This document shows, piece by piece, positions 13,996 through 21,230 of a stretch of 26,662 nucleotides of DNA. A program made the position numbers and the translations under genes. The notes below the pieces were generated by a model. It was not told the origin of the DNA. It did no database searches and saw nothing but the letters and a program-made list of their open reading frames with translations. The stretch is taken from the NCBI GenBank assembly GCA_002473165.1, contig DKSD01000091.1, positions 1-26,662 of the forward strand, given 5' to 3'. The DNA is from Succinatimonas sp. UBA7265 (GTDB lineage Bacteria; Pseudomonadota; Gammaproteobacteria; Enterobacterales; Succinivibrionaceae). The first letter of the stretch is position 1. Every line of letters starts with the position of its first letter.

Positions 13996-15213
13996 TTATT
14001 TCAGAAGATCGATGAAGGTCTTGGTGAGCGCATGGCTTTCAAGCCAGTCATCCCAAGCCTGGAGCGCTTTGAGCTTCATCTCAAAGTATGAGGCGTGATC
14101 GTAGGTGCGCTCGATCTCGTTGCCTACCACGTGAGCGAGGATGCGTTCTGCGGCCTCGCGGTATCCGTGTTCATGAAGCCAGGTTGAGGCGCTTTTGCGG
14201 AAGCCGTGGATGGTGTGCCGCCCTCCGGTGAGCGCTTTGATCGCCACCTGAAGATCAGAACGGCCGATGGCGGTGTCTTTTACAGGCGATGCGCGGAACA
14301 CGTAGCCGCTGTCTTCGGCGCAGGAGAGTTCTTTGATCTTGCGCAGCAGCGCGGCGATCTGCGTGGTCATGGCCACGGTGTGCTCCTTGCCGTTTTTCAT
14401 GATCTCAGCGGGCAGGCGGATTTCCTTTTTATCCCAGATGATGTACTCCCACCTCAGATACTGCGCCTCACCAAGGCGGGCGCAGGACAGGGCGATATAG
14501 AGTACCAGCGCCTGCATCGGCAGTGGCTGGCCTTCAAAACGCGCGAACACGCCTTCTTTGAGCTCGTCAGGGGGCAGGAAAGCAAAGCCACTGGTCTGGG
14601 TGCGCTTGAAGGGATTAAGGCGGGTTCCTGCGAGTGCGCGAAGCGGATTGAAGGGCAGCAGCTGTTTCATGATCACGGCGTAATCGAGGCACTGCTTGAC
14701 CGCCTGGAAGATGTTGGCGCGGTAATTGGGAGAGACCTGGATCGCTTTTAAGATGCCGACGATCTTGATCGGGGTCATGTCGCGTACGGCGATCTTGGAG
14801 AGACCGCTAAGATGCCTCGTGTAAGCGCGGAAATTCATGTAGCGTTTGTTGTTCTTGCCGGTGCCTTTGTAGGTGCCGAGGTATTCAGCCCACAGATCGC
14901 CAAAGAGTTCCCTGGCGCCGGCCTTAGGGGCTTGTTGCTTTGCGCTGGCGTCCTCAGAGAGTTCTTTGAATTTTTGCTGTGCGTCCGCCCTGGCCTCGGC
15001 GAGCATCAGCGTGCTGTAATCGCCGAGCTTGCATGACTTGCCTTTGCCCTGAAAGTAGTAGACGGCTTTGCCGGTGGGGTAGACGTGGAGGATCAGGTAT
15101 GGGCCTGCGGAAATGTGGATTTCCTTCCGATCCTCGGTCTCGAAGCGTTTGAGTGTTGATTTGATTTTTGCCTGTAATTCAAGGGCTGTCAGCTTCTTTG
15201 TAGGTCGTGCCAT
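13996..15213 (-). CDS. int: P4-type tyrosine integrase
   Basis: 405 residues. N-terminal arm-binding region (LTALELQAKIKSTLKRFETED ... LILHVYPTGKAVYYFQGKGKSCKLGDYSTLMLAEARADAQ) of the kind usual in P4-like integrases (DUF4102-type), then a SAM-like core-binding domain and the catalytic domain. Catalytic residues: Arg246 (CARLGEAQYLRW), Lys276 or a near neighbour, His336-x-x-Arg339 (HTIHGFRKSAS), His361 (ILAHVVGN) and Tyr371 (RTYDHASY). It starts at 15213 since AGGAG (15226-15222) is 8 bases upstream; a longer frame from 15234 lacks such a site. It lies just downstream of tRNA-fMet in the same orientation, the normal placing for integration into a tRNA 3' end. Confidence 0.93.
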   Translation of the reverse strand: MARPTKKLTALELQAKIKSTLKRFETEDRKEIHISAGPYLILHVYPTGKAVYYFQGKGKSCKLGDYSTLMLAEARADAQQKFKELSEDASAKQQAPKAGARELFGDLWAEYLGTYKGTGKNNKRYMNFRAYTRHLSGLSKIAVRDMTPIKIVGILKAIQVSPNYRANIFQAVKQCLDYAVIMKQLLPFNPLRALAGTRLNPFKRTQTSGFAFLPPDELKEGVFARFEGQPLPMQALVLYIALSCARLGEAQYLRWEYIIWDKKEIRLPAEIMKNGKEHTVAMTTQIAALLRKIKELSCAEDSGYVFRASPVKDTAIGRSDLQVAIKALTGGRHTIHGFRKSASTWLHEHGYREAAERILAHVVGNEIERTYDHASYFEMKLKALQAWDDWLESHALTKTFIDLLK

Positions 15214-15274
15214 GACGTTTTCTCCTATCAACATTAACGTTCAACAAGAATTCGGAGAAAAAGTACCTGAAAGG

Positions 15275-15405
15275 GTTATTGGTGAACGTCTGACTGGAGG
15301 ATCCGTCAGCTACGGTTAACCGATGTTTTATGAAGGATTTGCTTAAGAAAAAATTTTATTTATCAAAGAAGTGAGGTTATTGGTGGTTGGACAGAGGTGA
15401 ACATC
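15275..15405. repeat. Direct repeats between integrase and tRNA, putative arm-type sites
   Basis: GGTTATTGGTG occurs at 15275-15285 and 15375-15385, exactly 100 bases apart. GGTGAACGTC (15282-15291) is repeated as GGTGAACATC (15396-15405). A 10-bp palindrome CGGTTAACCG lies between (15313-15322). This space is where integrase arm and excisionase binding sites are normally found. Confidence 0.45.
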
Positions 15406-15410
15406 GGGGC

Positions 15411-15441
15411 ATAAAAAAAGACCATGCTGAACAGCTGGTCT
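15411..15441 (-). terminator. Rho-independent terminator after tRNA-fMet
   Basis: Directly past the CCA end on the minus strand, GACCA-GCT-gttc-AGC-a-TGGTC forms a stem of 8 pairs with one bulged A and is followed by a run of seven T. Depending on where strand exchange occurs, it belongs to either the host or the element. Confidence 0.75.
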
Positions 15442-15518
<77 letters not shown>

Positions 15519-15533
15519 TCAAATTGTGAGTGC

Positions 15534-15562
15534 ATGATAAAGGGAACACCTGAGCATGTCAA
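15534..15562 (-). promoter_or_regulatory. Strong sigma70 promoter of tRNA-fMet
   Basis: On the minus strand: TTGACA (15562-15557), 17-bp spacer, TATCAT (15539-15534), then 15 bases to the mature tRNA 5' end. It is a full-consensus -35 with optimal spacing. Confidence 0.85.
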
Positions 15563-15572
15563 GCGTTCCCTT
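15540..15572 (-). terminator. Hairpin after the CBM48 gene, overlapping the tRNA promoter
   Basis: AAGGGAAC (15540-15547) and GTTCCCTT (15565-15572) form a perfect 8-bp stem 23 bases after the CBM48 stop. It is followed by only three T on the minus strand. The stem encloses the -35 box of the tRNA promoter. Confidence 0.5.
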
Positions 15573-15594
15573 AAATAAATCCTGAGGACTGGAA

Positions 15595-15918
15595 TCAGCT
15601 GTTCTGCACAGCGGAGAACACAGAGTTCTCGCCGCCGAACGGATTCGGGCAGTACATCTCGGCATCCCAGTCGTTGTCGTACTTCACAGTGCCGTCAGGC
15701 ATGGTGTACTTGAACTTGTACTGGTAGGAAGGTTTCTCGCCGACATTGACGGTGATCGACCCGCGGTAGGTGCCGTTAGGCTGCTTCTTCATGGCCACAG
15801 CCTGCCAGCCGTTGTGCTCGCACAGCAGCTCGATCTTGGAGGCGCCCTGGGCAGCATCTTTCTTCATGTAGAAGGCAACGGTTAATTTCTTGCCCTTAAA
15901 TCTCTTTGAAACTGACAT
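15595..15918 (-). CDS. Small CBM48/isoamylase-N-like (early set) protein
   Basis: 107 residues forming one early-set immunoglobulin-like domain with the glycogen-binding (CBM48/AMPK-beta) pattern: KLTVAFYMKKDAAQGASKIELLCEHNGWQAVAMKKQPNGTYRGSITV ... YQYKFKYTMPDGTVKYDNDWDAEMYCPNPFGGENSVFSAV. The ending Y-x-x-NPFGGENS-V is highly characteristic of such standalone proteins. There is no catalytic domain and no signal peptide, so it is cytoplasmic and may bind glycogen or a similar polysaccharide. AAGGA lies 6 bases before ATG 15918. It has its own promoter and structured leader, and lies on the host side of the tRNA. Confidence 0.85.
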   Translation of the reverse strand: MSVSKRFKGKKLTVAFYMKKDAAQGASKIELLCEHNGWQAVAMKKQPNGTYRGSITVNVGEKPSYQYKFKYTMPDGTVKYDNDWDAEMYCPNPFGGENSVFSAVQNS

Positions 15919-15945
15919 CTTGTTTCCTTGCTTTAATGCTAACGA

Positions 15946-16023
15946 CCGGACTCACAAAACCGTTCCGGACACCCGAATGAGATGTCGATAAAGCGTGATC
16001 TCATTCGCTACGCTTGTATTGTA
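15946..16023 (-). promoter_or_regulatory. Promoter and structured leader of the CBM48 gene
   Basis: TACAAT (minus strand, 16023-16018) is a good -10 with a poor -35. In the roughly 95-base leader CGAATGAGAT (15974-15983) and ATCTCATTCG (15998-16007) form a perfect 10-bp hairpin with a 14-base loop, and CCGGA/TCCGG (15946-15950, 15964-15968) a smaller one nearer the gene. No known riboswitch is recognised. Confidence 0.45.
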
Positions 16024-16402
16024 CTCTAAAAAGATCACTGTTAGGCATACAAAAAAGCCACATTTAAATATTATTTGTTAGTTTTGCAAACGGTTGAGTT
16101 GCCAAAATGACAATTCCGTCACATAAAAAAACGGAAATTTCGAGTTTTGGCGAAAAATTAACAATCAGTTATTAAAGATAAAAAAACTGTTTTTAGGCGA
16201 TCTGGCGAAAAACGGCGAAAAAATTTGCCAGAATTTTGGCAAACGCTTTAACGCAAATTTAATTTTTGTTTTACAGAAAATATTTCTCCGCTTCTTGAAA
16301 AACAGGCTTTTTTAGGCTTTTTAGCCGCATCTTGCACTGCCTGAGTGCCAAATTGTCCGCCGCGGTGCAGCATCTGCAGGCATTTTTTAACTGTTTTGCC
16401 GG
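16024..16402. other. Non-coding AT-rich region with short repeats
   Basis: No convincing gene. GGCGAAAAA occurs at 16149-16157, 16204-16212 and 16214-16222. A 20-bp inverted repeat, TTTGCCA-gaattt-TGGCAAA, is at 16224-16243. These look like regulator-binding sites in the region between the divergent CBM48 and azlC genes. Confidence 0.45.
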
Positions 16403-16430
16403 CTGACAGACCGGTCACCGCGTGTATGAT
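16403..16430 (+). promoter_or_regulatory. Promoter of azlCD
   Basis: CTGACA (16403-16408), 16-bp spacer, TATGAT (16425-16430), about 20 bases before the start codon. The Shine-Dalgarno GGAGG follows almost at once (16441-16445). Confidence 0.6.
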
Positions 16431-16450
16431 CGGGCGCGCCGGAGGTCAGG

Positions 16451-17191
16451 ATGGATAACGAAGGTTCAAATTCACAGCAGGATTTTCATGGCGGGAATTC
16501 GCGCTGCCTCAGCGTGCTCAAGGCCGCTTTTCCCGCCACGCTGCCGGTGTTTGCCGGGTTCTGGTTTTTAGGCCTGGCCTACGGGATCTACATGCACTCG
16601 CTGGGCTTCCCGTTCTGGTACCCCATGTGCATGAGCGCGCTGATCTTCGCGGGATCGCTGGAGTTCGTGATCGCCAACATGCTCTCAGGCGCCTTCGCGC
16701 CGCTGCAGGTGCTGTTGATTTCCCTGCTCGTCAACGCCCGCCATGTTTTCTACGGCATCGCCATGCTCGACCGTTTCCGCGGCCTGGGGTTTTGGCGCAA
16801 GACGGCGCTCATCGCCGGCATGTGCGATGAAACCTTCGCCATAAATTACAGCGCCAAAGTCCCGCAGGGCGTTGATAAAGGATCCTTCATGCTTGCGGTG
16901 ACGCTGTTTAACTACAGCTACTGGGTGAGCGGAGCGACGCTGGGCGGGCTGTTTGGAAACGCGCTGAGTTTCAACACCCGCGGGCTGGAGTTCGTGCTCA
17001 CGGCCATGTTCACAGTGATCTTCACACAGCAGTGGCTCAAAGACCGCAGCCGCATTCCGGAGCTCACCGGCTTTGGCTGCGCGTTTTTGTGCCTGCTGTG
17101 CCTGGGGCCGCAGAACTTTATGGTGCCCGCGATGCTGCTCATCACGCTGATGCTCGCGTTTTTAAGAAAGCCGCTGTCAGGCAGGCTTTAA
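16451..17191 (+). CDS. azlC: AzlC-family branched-chain amino acid exporter, large subunit
   Basis: 246 residues with about seven to eight hydrophobic segments. The N-terminal signature FPATLPVFAGFWFLGLAYGIYM (27-48) and the motif SLLVNARHVFYGIAMLDRFR (90-109) are typical of AzlC/YgaZ proteins (the conserved N-A-R-H), as is MCDETFAI. AzlC works with the small AzlD subunit in the inner membrane to export branched-chain amino acids. The short N-terminal 20-residue tail is polar. ATG 16451 has GGAGG 5 bases upstream, and azlD follows 11 bases after the stop. Confidence 0.9.
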   Translation: MDNEGSNSQQDFHGGNSRCLSVLKAAFPATLPVFAGFWFLGLAYGIYMHSLGFPFWYPMCMSALIFAGSLEFVIANMLSGAFAPLQVLLISLLVNARHVFYGIAMLDRFRGLGFWRKTALIAGMCDETFAINYSAKVPQGVDKGSFMLAVTLFNYSYWVSGATLGGLFGNALSFNTRGLEFVLTAMFTVIFTQQWLKDRSRIPELTGFGCAFLCLLCLGPQNFMVPAMLLITLMLAFLRKPLSGRL

Positions 17192-17202
17192 GGAGAGGCA
17201 AT

Positions 17203-17529
17203 ATGACGCTTGCAGAGCAGATCCTCACGGTGCTCATTGGCGCGGCCGCCACGCAGTTCACCCGTTTTGCCGCTTTTATCTTTTTTGCGGGGAAAAAGAC
17301 TCCGGCCTTTCTTGCGTACCTGGGCAAATGCCTGCCCGGCGCGGTGTTCGCGCTGCTGGTGGTCTACTGCTTAAAGGACGTAAGTGTGTTTACGGGATCG
17401 CGCGGGATCCCTGAGGCCGCCGGGATCGCGGCCACGGTGCTGCTGCACCTGTGGAAGCGGCAGATGCTGCTGTCGATCGCAGGCGGCACCGCGTTGTACA
17501 TGCTGTTCGTTCAGACGGTCTTTGCCTGA
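17203..17529 (+). CDS. azlD: AzlD-family small subunit
   Basis: 108 residues, four hydrophobic segments, with the AzlD pattern: T-R-F-A-A near the start, LGKCLPGAVFALLVVYCLKDV in the middle (the KCLPPAVxxxLVVYCLK motif) and a last segment LLSIAGGTALYMLFVQ. It partners AzlC. The start at 17203 has AGGAGAGG upstream (17191-17198); a longer open frame from 17032 would overlap azlC heavily. The last 19 bases overlap the tail of mutH on the other strand. Confidence 0.9.
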   Translation: MTLAEQILTVLIGAAATQFTRFAAFIFFAGKKTPAFLAYLGKCLPGAVFALLVVYCLKDVSVFTGSRGIPEAAGIAATVLLHLWKRQMLLSIAGGTALYMLFVQTVFA

Positions 17530-18224
17530 GGATCTTTTACAAAACCAAAGCCTGCAAAGAGCTTTTCCATAAAGCCGCGTCGCATGTAAAAGCCGCGGGG
17601 CCTTGTCATAATGACGGAGCCGTCAGGCCCGGGGCAGGCGGTGAGCGCCTTGCCGTCGGCTGCCTTGGGCCTGAGCTGCATGATCATCCCCAGGCGCGCC
17701 GTGATCTCATCTACACGCCCGGTGGCCACCATCTCCATGAGTTCTTCAAAGTCGGCGCGGATCTGCATAAGTGTCTGCGGATCCGGCTTCCAGAAACGGT
17801 AGCCGGCGACATAGCGCTGTTCATAGCCGAAATTGCGGGGGGCGACGAGCACGACAAAGAGCACGCGCGAGATCTTGTGAAAGAGGATGCTCTTCTCAAA
17901 GCTGCGCTCCTGCGGCCGCTCCAAAGGCGCCGTGCAAAAGAACGTCGACTCCAAAGGCCTGAGATCCTCGCCTGCGGGCACGGTTTTAAGCTCGCAGCCT
18001 AAATTGGGGAAATCGGGGATCGGCAGGCCGCGGGCCGAGGCGCCTAAGAGGCGTTCTATAAGCTCGCCCTGAAAGCCTTTGCCGTGCAAAGGCGACACCG
18101 GCAGCGGCACATGGGCGGCCGAGGCCAGATCCGCGATCGTCCTGCCGCAGATCTGCTCAAGATTTGCCGTAAGCTCGCTGAAATTTGCAGGCGGCGGGAC
18201 CTGCACGCCTTCGTCTCTTTTCAT
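17511..18224 (-). CDS. mutH: DNA mismatch repair endonuclease MutH
   Basis: 237 residues (E. coli 229). It should nick the unmethylated strand at hemimethylated GATC after MutS/MutL activation. The catalytic triad is plain: Asp71 in PDFPNLG, Glu78 and Lys80 in CELKT, matching D70, E77 and K79 of E. coli. Other matches are GKGFQGELIERLLGA, LESTFFCTAPL, ITARLGMIMQLRPKAADGKALT and LPRGFYLKK-like TRPRGFYMRRGF. MutH is limited to Gammaproteobacteria with Dam methylation, which helps to place the host. Start 18224 is chosen for GGAGGAGAG just upstream; a frame from 18293 adds an unsupported N-terminus. It is divergent from rppH as in E. coli relatives and overlaps azlD tail to tail. Confidence 0.95.
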   Translation of the reverse strand: MKRDEGVQVPPPANFSELTANLEQICGRTIADLASAAHVPLPVSPLHGKGFQGELIERLLGASARGLPIPDFPNLGCELKTVPAGEDLRPLESTFFCTAPLERPQERSFEKSILFHKISRVLFVVLVAPRNFGYEQRYVAGYRFWKPDPQTLMQIRADFEELMEMVATGRVDEITARLGMIMQLRPKAADGKALTACPGPDGSVIMTRPRGFYMRRGFMEKLFAGFGFVKDPQAKTV

Positions 18225-18337
18225 TGCTCTCCTCCAGACCGCCTGATCATCGCACAGCGCCGGGGCGCCTGATGCTGAATTTCCATCCTGCATGCCGTAA
18301 TGAGCCGCAGATAACTTTATGAATTTTTAGTGTGTGA

Positions 18338-18369
18338 GATAATGAAGCCAGCACTGCCGTTTGGGCAGT
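18338..18369 (+). promoter_or_regulatory. rppH promoter and leader hairpin
   Basis: GATAAT (18338-18343) is a likely -10 with a weak -35 (TTTATG, 18316-18321). In the leader ACTGCC-gtttg-GGCAGT (about 18353-18369) forms a 6-bp hairpin followed by TTTTG, which might be an attenuator. Confidence 0.35.
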
Positions 18370-18395
18370 TTTGAAAACATTATCAGGCGGTTTTT

Positions 18396-18917
18396 GTGAT
18401 TGACAAAGACGGATACAGGCCGAATGTCGGCATTGTGATCTGCAACCGCAAAGGCCAGCTGCTGTGGGCCCGCCGCATCCGCCAGAATTCCTGGCAGTTT
18501 CCGCAAGGCGGCGTGGACCCGGGGGAAACGCCCCTTGACGCGATGTACCGCGAACTCTATGAGGAACTCGGGCTGCGCAAGGATGAGGTGAAGCTTTTAT
18601 ACACCTCGAGGATGTGGCTGCGTTACCGGCTTCCCAAGCGCCTGGTGCGCTGGGATGAAAAGCCTTTGTGCATCGGACAGAAGCAGAAATGGTTTTTGCT
18701 CATGATCTTAAAAGATCAGCAGAAACACATCGAGTTTGACCGCAGGGGGCACCCTGAATTTGACGGCTGGCGCTGGGTCACCTACTGGTACCCGGTAAGA
18801 CAGGTTGTGGCATTTAAGCGTGACGTGTACCGCAAGGTGCTGTCGGAATTTTCCCAGACGGTGCTTTTCGGGCCGGGCAGGTTCAGCCCGCGTCCGCGCA
18901 AACGCGGAGGACAGTAA
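18396..18917 (+). CDS. rppH: RNA pyrophosphohydrolase RppH (Nudix)
   Basis: 173 residues, GTG start. It removes pyrophosphate from the 5' end of mRNA and so starts RNase E-dependent decay. The N-terminus MIDKDGYRPNVGIVICNRKGQLLWARRIRQNSWQFPQGGVDPGE is nearly that of E. coli RppH, and the Nudix box is GGVDPGETPLDAMYRELYEELGL, with the complete E-x-x-R-E-x-x-E-E set. Later matches include FDGWRWVTYWYPVRQVVAFKRDVYRKVLSEF. It leads an operon with ptsP five bases after its stop, the same pairing as in E. coli. Confidence 0.96.
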   Translation: MIDKDGYRPNVGIVICNRKGQLLWARRIRQNSWQFPQGGVDPGETPLDAMYRELYEELGLRKDEVKLLYTSRMWLRYRLPKRLVRWDEKPLCIGQKQKWFLLMILKDQQKHIEFDRRGHPEFDGWRWVTYWYPVRQVVAFKRDVYRKVLSEFSQTVLFGPGRFSPRPRKRGGQ

Positions 18918-18922
18918 GGCGG

Positions 18923-21211
18923 ATGGACGAAAGACAGAGCCACATGCTGCTGGCGCTGCGCCAGATCACGGAGAACGTGTCGGCGCAGAGTTCGCTCGAT
19001 GAGGCGATCGCCCTTTTGACGGTCAGCATCAGGAAAGCCACCGGGGCTGACTGCTGCTCGCTTTACCTTATAGACGGTTTTAAGAAATACCTGAAGCTGG
19101 CGGCCACGGACGGCCTCTCCAAGAACGCGGTCGGCAAAGCCAGGCTGCGCCTGGGCGAGGGCCTCGTGGGCTCCGTGGGGCAGCGGCAGGAGCTTTTGGA
19201 TCTGGCCGATGCGCCCTCTGATCCGAAGTTCAAGTACCTCCCTGAGGTCGGCGAGGACGAGTTCTTCTCGTTTTTAGGCGTGCCGATCATCAACCAGGGC
19301 GAGCTTTTGGGCGTGCTGGTCATCCAGTCCAAAGAGCGCAAGCAGTTCGGCCCGGTAGAGGAATCGTTCCTGGTGACGCTGAGCGCCCAGATCGCGTCGA
19401 TCATCGCCGTGTCGCGTTCTGAGAAAGACACGGACACCGATTCGCTGCGCTCTTACAAAGGCGAGCAGGGTACCGGCGGCATCGCGATCGCCCGCTGTGT
19501 CGTGTGGCAGCCTGAGGTGCAGCTTACGGACGTGACGCTCCAGCACACCCAGGATCCCGAGGTGCAGCAGGAGCTGTTCCACCAGATCATGTTCCAGCTG
19601 CAGACTGAGATGGATCTCAACGCGCTGCACTTAAGCGAGAACGGCAAAAAAGACGCGGCTTTCGGCTACATGTCAGGCTACGGCTCGCTGCTTGACGACA
19701 CGACGTTCCAGGACGACGTCGACACCGAGATCATGGCCAACGGCTACACCGCGGCTTCGGCGGTGAAGACCGTCGCCGAGCGCCGGCTCTCCGAACTGCT
19801 CTCCGACGAGGATCACGATCGCTACCTCGATCTGCGCGATTTTGCCGAGATCATCATCTCCAGGCTCATGAACTTCACAACCCGCGCCCCCGATCTCAAA
19901 GAGGACGTGGTGCTGGCCGTGCGCAACCTGCCGGCGGCGCTCGTCGCCGAGCTGCGGCATTACAAAGTTTGCGGCTTCATCTCCATGGAAAACGCCTCGA
20001 ACTCGCACACGGCGATCCTGGCGCGCGATCTGGGCATCCCTTCGGTCTCGGGACTGCACTTTGACATCAATACCTTAAACGGGCATGAGGTCATCGTGGA
20101 CGGCATGAACTCCGAGGTGCTGGTCGATCCGTCAGAGAGCGTGCTCAGCGAGTACCGCCAGCTCGTGACCTTAGGGCGCGAGCAGGAGGATCTCTTCTCA
20201 AAGGAGAAATTCAAAAAGGGTGTCACGCTCGACGGCGTGCGCGTGCAGATCGAGCTCAACGCCGGCCTGTCGCACGAGGAGATGACGGATCTGCCCGAGC
20301 AGACGGACGGCGTGGGGCTGTACCGCACCGAGATCTCGTTCATGCTCTGCAAATCCTTCCCCAACGAGCAGCAGCAGTGCGACTGGTACAAAGGCGTGCT
20401 GCGCCAGTTCAAGGGGCTGACGGTCACGATGCGCACGCTCGATGTAGGCGGCGACAAGTCGCTGTCCTATCTGCCAATTGAAGAGGCCAACCCCGCGCTG
20501 GGCTGGCGCGGCGTGCGCATCACCATAGATCAGCCGCAGATCTTAAAGACGCAGCTGCGCGCCATGCTGCTGGCGCACGCCGAGTACGGCAATTTGCAGA
20601 TCATGGTGCCCATGGTCTCGCGCATCTCCGAGGTCGTGACGGTAAAGAAACTGCTGATGACGGCGCTAAAGGAGATCGAGGAGCAGACCGGGCGCCAGAT
20701 CCCCTGTCCGAAATTCGGCGTCATGCTTGAGGTGCCGTCCGTCGTCTATCTCATGGATGAGATCCTGAGCATGGTGGATTTCGTGTCCATAGGCTCAAAC
20801 GATCTCATGCAGTACCTTTTGGCCGTGGACCGCGGCAACCGCAAGGTCACGCGCTTCTTTGAGCCGTTCCATCCTGCGGTGGTGCGCTGTTTAAAATACC
20901 TGTGCGACAAGGCTTCGGAAAAGGGCGTGCCCATCGCGGTGTGCGGCGAGATCGCAGGATCGCCCCTGACGGCGCTCATGCTGCTTTCGCTGGGCTACAC
21001 CGAGCTGTCCATGAATTACTCTGAGCTCTCGCGCGTTGGGTACACCGTGCGCCGCGTCAGCATCGCCGATCTCAGGAAGGTGGGACAGCAGGCGCTCAAA
21101 CTGTGCCACTCCGAGGACATCCGCAAGCTTTACGTTGACTACGCCGCCCCGCTCGGGCTGGAGCGCGTGGTGGTGCCGGCAGGCTCGAAATACGTGCCTG
21201 CGGGCGACTGA
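18923..21211 (+). CDS. ptsP: PTS-Ntr enzyme I (PEP-protein phosphotransferase PtsP)
   Basis: 762 residues (E. coli 748). It passes phosphate from PEP to NPr in the nitrogen-related PTS, a regulatory chain. Domains: N-terminal GAF (about 15-165), HPr-binding and swivelling domain (175-395) with the active histidine His362 in ASNSHTAILARDLGIPSVSG, and the C-terminal TIM-barrel PEP-binding domain (about 410-720) with TDGVGLYRTEISFM, TMRTLDVGGDKSL, GVMLEVPSVV, FVSIGSNDLMQYLLAVDRGN and the catalytic cysteine region AVCGEIAG. All parts are intact. AGGCGG is close before ATG 18923. In E. coli the next gene is lgt; here it is thyA. Confidence 0.95.
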   Translation: MDERQSHMLLALRQITENVSAQSSLDEAIALLTVSIRKATGADCCSLYLIDGFKKYLKLAATDGLSKNAVGKARLRLGEGLVGSVGQRQELLDLADAPSDPKFKYLPEVGEDEFFSFLGVPIINQGELLGVLVIQSKERKQFGPVEESFLVTLSAQIASIIAVSRSEKDTDTDSLRSYKGEQGTGGIAIARCVVWQPEVQLTDVTLQHTQDPEVQQELFHQIMFQLQTEMDLNALHLSENGKKDAAFGYMSGYGSLLDDTTFQDDVDTEIMANGYTAASAVKTVAERRLSELLSDEDHDRYLDLRDFAEIIISRLMNFTTRAPDLKEDVVLAVRNLPAALVAELRHYKVCGFISMENASNSHTAILARDLGIPSVSGLHFDINTLNGHEVIVDGMNSEVLVDPSESVLSEYRQLVTLGREQEDLFSKEKFKKGVTLDGVRVQIELNAGLSHEEMTDLPEQTDGVGLYRTEISFMLCKSFPNEQQQCDWYKGVLRQFKGLTVTMRTLDVGGDKSLSYLPIEEANPALGWRGVRITIDQPQILKTQLRAMLLAHAEYGNLQIMVPMVSRISEVVTVKKLLMTALKEIEEQTGRQIPCPKFGVMLEVPSVVYLMDEILSMVDFVSIGSNDLMQYLLAVDRGNRKVTRFFEPFHPAVVRCLKYLCDKASEKGVPIAVCGEIAGSPLTALMLLSLGYTELSMNYSELSRVGYTVRRVSIADLRKVGQQALKLCHSEDIRKLYVDYAAPLGLERVVVPAGSKYVPAGD

Positions 21212-21230
21212 GAAAATTTAAAGGCATTAC

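Noticed and set aside
13699..14091. Plus-strand frame of 130 codons
   Set aside because: It spans AT-rich non-coding sequence, the TATCGG repeats and the antisense end of the integrase; no start signal and a mixed composition.
15210..15234. Similarity between the region before int and the start of the 79-codon frame (13620-13644)
   Set aside because: About 15 shared bases in a loose alignment; too short and degenerate to call a duplication or att site.
1..15441. Second copy of the tRNA-fMet 3' end as left att site
   Set aside because: Searched by eye for the GGGGGCAGGATTCGAACC core and did not find it; the left end is presumably outside the window.
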